Assembly (NCBI GenBank): GCA_016206515.1
Contig: JACQRN010000271.1
Span: 1-19,862 of the forward strand
DNA: 19,862 nucleotides
Source of the DNA: Planctomycetota bacterium
GTDB lineage: Bacteria > Planctomycetota > SBBH01 > JACQRN01
Reading direction: 5' to 3'
Below the pieces are notes generated by a model. The model made no database searches and was not told the origin of the DNA. It worked only from the letters and a program-made list of their open reading frames with translations. Positions 8,032-14,415 of this stretch are shown one piece after another (position 1 is the first letter of the stretch; every line of letters begins with the position of its first letter). The translations under genes were made by a program, and so were the position numbers.

Positions 8032-8039
8032 ATTCTAAT
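8032..8039. promoter_or_regulatory. Overlapping divergent -10 elements for the MDR gene and kynA
   Basis: The 47 bases between the two divergent start codons contain ATTCTAAT. On the minus strand TAGAAT (8037 to 8032) ends six bases before the GTG at 8025, so transcription would begin at about the start codon itself. On the plus strand TCTAAT (8034-8039), five of six matches to consensus, would start kynA mRNA near 8046. No -35 close to TTGACA is seen on either side. Prediction from sequence only. Confidence 0.5.
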
Positions 8040-8072
8040 GGAAGAGCGTCCCCGACCGCGGGTCCGGATTGC

Positions 8073-8918
8073 ATGGGGACGCCCGCACGCGCGATACTCA
8101 TGCCGGTGGGCGAGCCGCTGACGTACCGTACCTACCTGCGGATCGACGACCTGCTCGGCTGCCAGGTCCCGCGGTCGGAGGGCCCGGTCCACGACGAGAT
8201 GCTGTTCATCGTCGCCCATCAGGCGTACGAACTGTGGTTCAAGCTCCTCGCGCACGAGCTGCGCGGCGCGTGCGGGGCGATGACGAGGGGCGACGCGATC
8301 GAGGCGTGCAGGCTCCTGGAGCGCATCCTGCGGATCGTCCGGCTGCTCGCCGAGGAAGTTCCGGTTATTGAATCGATGCGCCCGGCCGATTTTCTCCGCT
8401 TCCGCGAGCTGCTCAAGCCCGCGAGCGGGCTGCAGTCCGCGGGGTTCCGCGAGGTCGAGTTCCTCCTGGGGCGCGAGGACGATGCGGCGCTCCGGTTCCT
8501 CGGCGAGGGGGATCCCGCCAGATCCCGTCTCAAGGCCACGCTGCGCTGGACGAACCTCTGGCGCGCGTTCGTCGCGCTGGCGGAGCGCGCCGATCCCGCG
8601 TGCGCCATGGAGTCCGGCCGGTCGGCCTTCCTGCGCCGCCTGTACGAACGCTGCGAGCCGGCGCCGCTCTACGAAACGGCGGAGCGGCTCGTCGACCTGG
8701 ACGAGCGCGTCTGGCTCTGGCGATGCCACCACGCCCGCATGGCCGAGCGGATGATCGGCGGGAAGCCCGGGACGGCCGCGAGCATCGACCCGAAGTACGG
8801 CGCGATGGGTCAGAACGGGGTGCGCTACCTCGACGGGACCCTGTCCCGACGGCTGTACCCGGAGCTGTGGGCGGTCCGCTCCGCCCTGGGCGCCCCCGGC
8901 GACGGAACGGCGCGATAG
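8073..8918 (+). CDS. kynA: Tryptophan 2,3-dioxygenase
   Basis: Haem enzyme that opens the indole ring of L-tryptophan to N-formylkynurenine, first step of the kynurenine pathway. The 281-residue protein opens with LTYRTYLRIDDLLGCQ and has the active-site segment FIVAHQAYELWFKLLAHEL (His49), FRELLKPASGLQSAGFREVE, and the proximal haem-ligand region WRCHHARMAERMIGGKPGT, where the second His (His220) aligns with the usual ligand. After GKPGT there is a longer segment, AASIDPKYGAMGQNGVRYL, than the short glycine loop of textbook enzymes. The ATG at 8073 is taken; the ATG at 8100 is also possible, and neither has a clear Shine-Dalgarno sequence. It is first in a run with kynureninase and two more genes. 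Confidence 0.92.
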   Translation: MGTPARAILMPVGEPLTYRTYLRIDDLLGCQVPRSEGPVHDEMLFIVAHQAYELWFKLLAHELRGACGAMTRGDAIEACRLLERILRIVRLLAEEVPVIESMRPADFLRFRELLKPASGLQSAGFREVEFLLGREDDAALRFLGEGDPARSRLKATLRWTNLWRAFVALAERADPACAMESGRSAFLRRLYERCEPAPLYETAERLVDLDERVWLWRCHHARMAERMIGGKPGTAASIDPKYGAMGQNGVRYLDGTLSRRLYPELWAVRSALGAPGDGTAR

Positions 8919-8926
8919 GGGTGGGG

Positions 8927-10081
8927 ATGGACGCCGATCCCCTCCTGGCCTGGCGCAAATCGTTCCCGATCCTCGGGCGCTGCGCCTACCTGCTGACGCA
9001 TTCCCTCGGGGCGATGCACGAATCGGTCCCGGCTTCCCTGACGGAGTTCACGGGGCTCTGGCAGGAGCGCGGGGCGTGCGCCTGGGAGGAGGCCTGGCTC
9101 CCGCGCGTGCGCCAGACGGCGGACGCGATCGGGGGCCTGCTCGGCGCCCCCGCGGGCTCCGTGACCCTGCACCAGAACGTGACCTCGCTCCTGGGGATCG
9201 TGGCGAGCTGCCTGACGTACCCGCCCGAACGCAACCGGGTCGTCTTTCCCTCCCCGGACTTCTCGACCCTGCGGTATGTCTGGACGGGGCAGGAGCGGTT
9301 CGGGGCAGCGCCGGTCCCTGTGGGGAGCCGCGACGGCATCGGGATCGAAACCGCCGACATGATCGCCGCCATCGACGAGCGTACGCGCCTCGTGGCCCTT
9401 TCGCACGTCCTGTTCAAGAGCTCCTATCTGATGGACGTGCCGGCGATCGTCCGCCGTGCGCGCGAGGTCGGGGCCCTGGTCCTGCTCGACGTCTACCAGT
9501 CGGCGGGGACCGTCCCCCTCGACCTGGGGGCGCTCGGCGTCGACTTCGCCGTGGGGGGGGCCGTGAAGTGGCTCTGCGGGGGTCCGGGGGCGTGCTACCT
9601 GTACGTGAAACCGGATCTGTCCGCGACCCTGGAGCCGGCCCAGCGCGGATGGTTCTCCCACGCGCGCCCCTTCGCGTTCGAGGAGGGGTTCTCCTACGCG
9701 GAAGGCGCATCGAGGTTCATGGGCGGGAGCCCAGGCGTCCCGGCCCTCTACAGCTGTCGGCCCGGGCTCGAGGCGGTGCGTTCCGTCGGTGTCGACCGCA
9801 TCCGGCGCAAGTCGCTGCGGCAGACGGAGAGGATCATCCGGCGGGCGAAGGAACATGGTCTGGCCGTGCGCACCCCCCTGGATCCGGAGCGCCGGGGCGG
9901 CACCGTCACGATCGCGTGCCCGGACGGCGATCGCGTGACCCGGGAAATGATCGAGGCCGGCGTGATGGTGGACCACCGTCCCGGCGCGGGGATCCGGATC
10001 GGCCCGCATTTCTATACCATGGACGCGGAATGCGACAGGGCGGTCGACGAGGTCGCGCGCCGATCGGGGAGGGGAACATGA
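8927..10081 (+). CDS. kynU: Kynureninase
   Basis: PLP enzyme of aminotransferase class V that cleaves kynurenine to anthranilate and alanine. The 384-residue protein is slightly shorter than the usual 410-420. Diagnostic stretches include ALSHVLFKSSYLMDVPAIV, LLDVYQSAGTVPLDLGALG, and DFAVGGAVKWLCGGPGACYL with the PLP lysine at Lys214. GWFSHARPFAFE and SRFMGGSPGVPALYS follow. The ATG at 8927 is preceded by AGGGGTGGGG right after the kynA stop; a GTG at 8921 in the same frame is an alternative. The stop overlaps the next ATG (ATGA). Adjacency to tryptophan 2,3-dioxygenase strongly supports kynureninase over other class V enzymes. No formamidase for the intermediate step is in the window. Confidence 0.85.
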   Translation: MDADPLLAWRKSFPILGRCAYLLTHSLGAMHESVPASLTEFTGLWQERGACAWEEAWLPRVRQTADAIGGLLGAPAGSVTLHQNVTSLLGIVASCLTYPPERNRVVFPSPDFSTLRYVWTGQERFGAAPVPVGSRDGIGIETADMIAAIDERTRLVALSHVLFKSSYLMDVPAIVRRAREVGALVLLDVYQSAGTVPLDLGALGVDFAVGGAVKWLCGGPGACYLYVKPDLSATLEPAQRGWFSHARPFAFEEGFSYAEGASRFMGGSPGVPALYSCRPGLEAVRSVGVDRIRRKSLRQTERIIRRAKEHGLAVRTPLDPERRGGTVTIACPDGDRVTREMIEAGVMVDHRPGAGIRIGPHFYTMDAECDRAVDEVARRSGRGT

Positions 10082-10860
10082 GCCCGGAACGCCCGGAGGT
10101 GCGAGTCGAGACGCGCGACGGGATCGGCATCGCCACCATCGACCGCCCCGCCTTCCGCAACGCCCTGAACCGATCGACGGTCGGCCTCCTGCGCTCGGTC
10201 CTGGGACGCTGGAGGGAGGATCCCTCCGTCGGATGCGTGGTCTTCACCGGCGCGGGGGACGAGGTCTTCGTATCGGGCGCGGACATCCGGGAGCTGCGGG
10301 AGCGGACACCCGCCGACGCGCTCGACGCGATCAATTCCGGGCTGTTCCAGGAGATCGAGAAGTACCCGAAGCCGACGATCGCGGCCGTCAACGGGGCGGC
10401 GCTGGGCGGGGGGTGCGAACTGGCGATCGCATGCGACCTGCGCGTGGCCGTCCCGAACGCGCGGTTCGGCCAGCCGGAGACGGGGCTTGGGATCGTCCCC
10501 GGGGCGGGGGGGACGCAGCGGCTTCCCCGCCTCGTGGGGTGGGGGAGGGCGCGCGACCTCGTCCTGACCGGCCGCGTCCTTCCCGCCGAGGAGGCGCTCT
10601 CGTGGGGGCTCGTCACTCGCCTCGCCCCCGCCGGAGCGGCGGTCGAGGCGGCATGCCAGATCGCCCGCGAAATCCTGCGGCGCGGCCCCCTGGCGACGCG
10701 GCTGGCGAAGGCGGCCCTGAACCTCGCGACCCAGGTGCCGCAGGACGCCGGGCAATGGGTGGAGATCCTCGCGCAGGCGGTGACGTTCGGATCCGCCGAC
10801 AAGACCGAGGGGATGAGCGCCTTCCTGGAAAAGCGCCCCGCCCGGTTCACGGGGCGCTGA
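10078..10860 (+). CDS. Enoyl-CoA hydratase/isomerase (crotonase) family protein
   Basis: Crotonase-fold enzyme of 260 residues acting on a CoA thioester. Both catalytic glutamates of true enoyl-CoA hydratases are present at the right spacing: Glu114 in GGGCELAIACD and Glu134 in QPETGLGIVPGAGGTQRL. The oxyanion-hole segments are SGADIRELRE and NGAALGGGCE. The end, EGMSAFLEKRPARFTGR, is typical of the family. The ATG at 10078 overlaps the kynU stop and is preceded by GGGGAGGGG. Its place in a kynurenine operon might mean degradation of an anthranilate- or branched-chain-derived CoA ester, but general beta-oxidation is equally possible; the substrate cannot be read from sequence. Confidence 0.9.
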   Translation: MSPERPEVRVETRDGIGIATIDRPAFRNALNRSTVGLLRSVLGRWREDPSVGCVVFTGAGDEVFVSGADIRELRERTPADALDAINSGLFQEIEKYPKPTIAAVNGAALGGGCELAIACDLRVAVPNARFGQPETGLGIVPGAGGTQRLPRLVGWGRARDLVLTGRVLPAEEALSWGLVTRLAPAGAAVEAACQIAREILRRGPLATRLAKAALNLATQVPQDAGQWVEILAQAVTFGSADKTEGMSAFLEKRPARFTGR

Positions 10861-10863
10861 GGC

Positions 10864-11997
10864 GTGTTCGCCTATTGCCGCTCCTGCGACCTGGAGTCCG
10901 AGGACCCCCGGACGTCCCAGTGCACGCGTTGCGGATCGAACCTGCGGGTCTACTCGCACCGGCCGGTGCGATTCGACTCCGGCCCGCGCGAGCGGCGCTC
11001 GCGCCAGCATCCCGTCGGGGCGCGCGGCGCGTCCGATTCCTGGTTCGGCGTCGCCCTGGTCGCCATGGTGTTCGCCTTCTCCCTTCGCGCCGCGCTGGGA
11101 ATGACCAGCCTCGTCGAGATGCTCCGGATCGAGGAGGCCGAGCGGGTCGGTCTCGATTGGATCCTCCCGCCCGCGCCCCCCGTGAGCGGCACGGAGCAGG
11201 CGTTGGCCAAGATCGGGGGGGCGCTGTTCCCCCTGGCGCTCACCCTTTCGCTGTTCCAGGTCCTCCGCGAGCGACGGGGGGGGGTGATCTGTGCGGTGGT
11301 CTCGGCCGTCGCGTTCTGCGCCTATCTCGCCTGGTTGAGGGGCGTGACCGCCCTGTACACCTTCCTTGGTCCCTGGCTGCAGGACGACCCGAACCTCTTC
11401 ACGCAGATCGCCCTGACGGTGATCGCGTGCCTGGTCGCCGGCGGCTACGCGAGCAGGGACGCCTACGCCGACGCGCCCCATGGTCCCCGCGCGCTCGTCC
11501 GCAGGCTCCGGCGCGTGCGCGTCGCGGGCCCGTATCCTGCGGGCGCCTCGGTCGTCCTTATGCTCCTGGCGCTCTCGGCGGCCGCGTACGGAACCCTGCT
11601 GCTCTCCGACATCGTCCGGATGGTCCGTTTCGAGGACGCCTATGCCTCGTCGGACCGGCAGAAGACACGGATGGACATGAAGATCCCCCTCCCCAACGAC
11701 GTGTTCGGAAGATTCGAGAAGCCGCTGCGGGTGTTCGGCTCGGTCGTCGGGCTCGCCTTCGCGGCGACCCTGGTCTCGCTCGCCCGCGGCGCACCGAACG
11801 GCCTCTGGGCCACGGCGGGAGGATGCGTCGCGTGGGTGTTCTATCTCACCCTGTTCGGGCGGAGCCCACGCGGGATCGACCCACTCCTGGACGGCACCCT
11901 GGCGGGAATGGTGCGGGCCACCTGGCTCCAGGTCGTCAGCGCGCTCCTGGCCGTGGCGGTCGCGATCCTGTTCCGCCCGAGAACCGCGCGGGATTGA
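10864..11997 (+). CDS. Multi-spanning membrane protein with N-terminal zinc ribbon, unknown function
   Basis: A 377-residue protein that I do not recognise. The N-terminus has two CxxC knuckles (Cys5, Cys8, Cys20, Cys23), a likely cytoplasmic zinc ribbon, then a basic linker. From about residue 60 there are roughly eight hydrophobic segments, for example VALVAMVFAFSLRAAL, VICAVVSAVAFCAYLAWL, IALTVIACLVAGGYA, VVLMLLALSAAAYGTLLL and LQVVSALLAVAVAILF. The start is GTG at 10864, three bases after the hydratase stop; only a weak GAGG is nearby. A nine-G run (about 11276-11284) falls within the coding region. As last gene of the kynA-kynU-hydratase run it could be co-transcribed, but nothing links it to tryptophan. 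Zinc-ribbon plus membrane domain is a common unnamed architecture. Confidence 0.8.
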   Translation: MFAYCRSCDLESEDPRTSQCTRCGSNLRVYSHRPVRFDSGPRERRSRQHPVGARGASDSWFGVALVAMVFAFSLRAALGMTSLVEMLRIEEAERVGLDWILPPAPPVSGTEQALAKIGGALFPLALTLSLFQVLRERRGGVICAVVSAVAFCAYLAWLRGVTALYTFLGPWLQDDPNLFTQIALTVIACLVAGGYASRDAYADAPHGPRALVRRLRRVRVAGPYPAGASVVLMLLALSAAAYGTLLLSDIVRMVRFEDAYASSDRQKTRMDMKIPLPNDVFGRFEKPLRVFGSVVGLAFAATLVSLARGAPNGLWATAGGCVAWVFYLTLFGRSPRGIDPLLDGTLAGMVRATWLQVVSALLAVAVAILFRPRTARD

Positions 11998-12009
11998 GCG
12001 GGGACCCGC

Positions 12010-13023
12010 CTACCTTCCCGGCGCTTCTCCTGGAAGTCCCTTGCAGATCCGTCGCGCCTCCTCCGCGCGGGGGGACGCGGGATGCTCCCGGACCATCCTG
12101 GACAGGATCTCCTTCGCGCCCGGCGCATCCCCTTCGCGCAGGCGGCTGACGCCCAAGTAGAAGAGCGCCTCCGGCGCCTGCTCCGGGAACCGCTCCGCGA
12201 GCGCCCGCAGCTCCTCCTCTGCGCGGAGGGTCTCCCCTCGGGCCAGGAGGAGCTTCGCCCTCGTCAGGAGGGACTCGTCCACCCACCCCGTGCGGTTGTC
12301 CGGGTCGAGGGCAACGGCGGCGTCGATCCGCGCCAGGGCGACGTCGTTCCGTCCCGTCAGGAGGGCGCAATCCACGAGCCGGAAGGACGCCTCGACCCCC
12401 CCGGCGCCGGCCAGCCGCGCCGCGTGCAGGAGGTGCCCCTCGGCGCGCTCCGGATCCTGCGCGTGCAACGCGGCGCGTCCGAGCACCCGGTGCGCCTCCG
12501 GATCGTCGGGGGACCCGGCGAGGCGCGCGAGCGCCTGCTCGACCCCATCGAGGGTCCCGCGCGCCTCCGCCAGCAGCCGGAGGAATTCCTCCGCTCCGAT
12601 GTGGGACTGCACCCGCCAGACGGCCTCTCCCGAGGGCGAGTAGAGAAGCAGGGCCGGGAGCGCCTCCTGGGGAAATCCGAGGAGCGGCAGCGCGCCGGGG
12701 TTCCCGTCGAGGTCGACGATCAGGACCTCGACGTCGCGGAGCGCCCCGACGACGGAAGGATCCGCCAGCGTCTCCGTCCGGAAGCGGCGCGAGTACCCTT
12801 CCCACGCGGCCGTGACGACGACGAACAGGGGCCGCCCGACCGTCCGCACGCGCGCCTGCGCCTCCGCCACCGGGGCGGGAACATCCCCCGCCGCGGGAAG
12901 CGACGGAATCAGGGCCCCAAGCAAGAGGCATGCAGAACCGGTTGCAGGATGTCTCCAGTCGCTGAACGCTGTACGCTTCGCGCTTCGCGATCCAAGACTC
13001 CGCAACAGTTTCTTAAGCATCAT
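12010..13023 (-). CDS. Exported thioredoxin-fold protein with C-terminal TPR repeats
   Basis: A 337-residue protein. After a basic N-terminus there is a hydrophobic stretch, ACLLLGALIPSLPAAG (31-46), likely a signal peptide or anchor. Residues about 50-155 look like a thioredoxin fold: PLFVVVTAAWEGYSRRF, LADPSVV, VLIVDLDGNPG, and the cis-proline strand LPALLLYSPSGEAV. The usual WCxxC is replaced by Trp74-Glu-Gly-Tyr-Ser78, so no dithiol redox activity is expected. Residues about 165-330 are tetratricopeptide-like helices (EAHRVLGRAALHAQDPERAE, EALFYLGVSRLREGDAPGA). The ATG at 13023 overlaps the histidine-kinase TGA (ATGA), so it is coupled to that gene. It may act as a periplasmic scaffold; function unknown. 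Confidence 0.8.
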   Translation of the reverse strand: MMLKKLLRSLGSRSAKRTAFSDWRHPATGSACLLLGALIPSLPAAGDVPAPVAEAQARVRTVGRPLFVVVTAAWEGYSRRFRTETLADPSVVGALRDVEVLIVDLDGNPGALPLLGFPQEALPALLLYSPSGEAVWRVQSHIGAEEFLRLLAEARGTLDGVEQALARLAGSPDDPEAHRVLGRAALHAQDPERAEGHLLHAARLAGAGGVEASFRLVDCALLTGRNDVALARIDAAVALDPDNRTGWVDESLLTRAKLLLARGETLRAEEELRALAERFPEQAPEALFYLGVSRLREGDAPGAKEILSRMVREHPASPRAEEARRICKGLPGEAPGR

Positions 13024-14411
13024 CCCTCCGTGGAGGATACCCCAGGCAGCACGATCCGGAACGTCGCGCCGGCCCCCTCGACATACTCGATCCGGCCGCC
13101 GTGCGCCTCCACGACCTGCCGGCAGAGCGGGAGGCCGAGCCCCGACCCCTTCGGCTTCGTGGTGAAGAACGGCTCGAAGAGGCGGCCGCGGTCGGCGGGA
13201 GCGACGCCGGGGCCGCTGTCGGACACCTCCAGGACCAGGCCGTCCGCCCAGGCTCGGGCCTGGACGTGTAGTCGTCCCCCGGCGGGCATCGCCTGCTGGG
13301 CGTTGAGAAGGAGGTTGATGAGAACCTGCTTGAAGCGGGGGGGGTCCAGGCGCACGGGGGGGAGCCCTTCGGGGAGGTCCGTGGAGAGCTCGATCCCGAC
13401 ATGACGCATCTGCGGCTCCCAGAGGCCGAGCGTCTCCGTGACGAGGGGGGCGAGAGGGACGGGACGGGGATCCACGCGAGGCGGCGTGGCGAGGGTGGAG
13501 AGCCCGCCCACGATCAGCTCCAGCCGGTCGAGCTCGAGAAGAAGGCGGTCCAGGCGCTCGATGTCGGCCGTGGCGAGGGTCCCGCCGGAGGGCGCGGGGG
13601 CCGCAACGCGCGCGCGCAGAAGCTGGACGTTCATCCGGAGCGTGGAGAGCGGGTTGCGGATCTCGTGCGCGACGTTCGCGGCGACCCGCTCGAACAGGTC
13701 CGCCTTCGCATGGGCCACGAGCCGGGATTGCACCTCGCGCAGCCCCTCGCGCATCCGGTTGAACGCCCCCGCGAGCCGCGCGACCTCGGTCGGCCCCTCC
13801 TCCGGGATCGCCTGGGACAGGTCGCCCTCCGCGATCCGCGCGGTCCTGCGCGACAGGGATTCCAGGGGGCGCGCGATCCCCGAGGCGACCAGGATCCCGA
13901 GGAGCCCCGCCCCGGCCAGGGCCGCGCAGGCCAGGAGTCCGATCTGCGTGCGCGCGCTCGCCTGGGCCGATTCGATCTCGACGTGATCCAGAAGCAGGAA
14001 CACCCCGTCCGCCCTGCGGGTGCCATCGTGACAGGGTTCGTAGAGCATCACGTACGTGCGCCCGGCGAGCGCGACGCGGCGGGCCGCCCCCGCCGTTGCG
14101 AGCGCAGGGTCGGCCCGCAGGAGCGCATCGAGCGCCGCGGAGGGTTCGGCCTCGAGGTTCCCCTGGGCGGGGAGGATCCGGTCCGGCGCTGCGTGGACCG
14201 CGAGCCGGAAGTCCCGGGACCAGTTGTGGGTCCGGAAGAAGCTGCGCGTCTCCTCGCTCCGCGCCAGGAGATGGAGGAGGCGACTCATGTCGTCGATCCG
14301 GTCCGCCTCGATCCGCGCGGTGACGGTCCGGACGGCCGGGATGCCGACCATCGCGATCGACAGGGTCAGGAGGACCGCATACGGCAGGACGATGCGCGAC
14401 CGGAGCGACAC
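13020..14411 (-). CDS. Membrane sensor histidine kinase with HAMP domain
   Basis: A 463-residue sensor kinase. The layout is a first membrane segment (about 8-28), an extracytoplasmic sensor of about 130 residues, a second membrane segment (LLACAALAGAGLLGILVAS), then HAMP (RPLESLSRRTARIAEGDLSQ). HisKA follows with His249 in NVAHEIRNPLSTLRM, and the ATPase domain has N-box INLLLNAQQAM, G1 DSGPGV, F-box FEPFFTTK and G2 GSGLGLPL. The kinase core resembles the NtrB/HisKA class. No response regulator is adjacent, so it is an orphan here. The GTG start at 14411 lies four bases after the aspS stop, and its stop overlaps the thioredoxin-fold/TPR gene, so it sits inside an aspS operon. The signal sensed is unknown. 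Confidence 0.93.
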   Translation of the reverse strand: MSLRSRIVLPYAVLLTLSIAMVGIPAVRTVTARIEADRIDDMSRLLHLLARSEETRSFFRTHNWSRDFRLAVHAAPDRILPAQGNLEAEPSAALDALLRADPALATAGAARRVALAGRTYVMLYEPCHDGTRRADGVFLLLDHVEIESAQASARTQIGLLACAALAGAGLLGILVASGIARPLESLSRRTARIAEGDLSQAIPEEGPTEVARLAGAFNRMREGLREVQSRLVAHAKADLFERVAANVAHEIRNPLSTLRMNVQLLRARVAAPAPSGGTLATADIERLDRLLLELDRLELIVGGLSTLATPPRVDPRPVPLAPLVTETLGLWEPQMRHVGIELSTDLPEGLPPVRLDPPRFKQVLINLLLNAQQAMPAGGRLHVQARAWADGLVLEVSDSGPGVAPADRGRLFEPFFTTKPKGSGLGLPLCRQVVEAHGGRIEYVEGAGATFRIVLPGVSSTEG

Positions 14412-14415
14412 GGGC

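Noticed and set aside
9553..9560. Eight-G run in kynU, with similar runs near 5091, 11276 and 19143, considered as phase-variable tracts
   Set aside because: They encode ordinary glycine-rich turns in intact frames and are frequent throughout this GC-rich window, so no special role is supported.
11998..12009. Perfect small inverted repeat GCGG-GGAC-CCGC filling the gap between two convergent genes
   Set aside because: The stem is only four or five pairs with no T-tract, and such repeats are expected by chance at this base composition; not enough to call a terminator.
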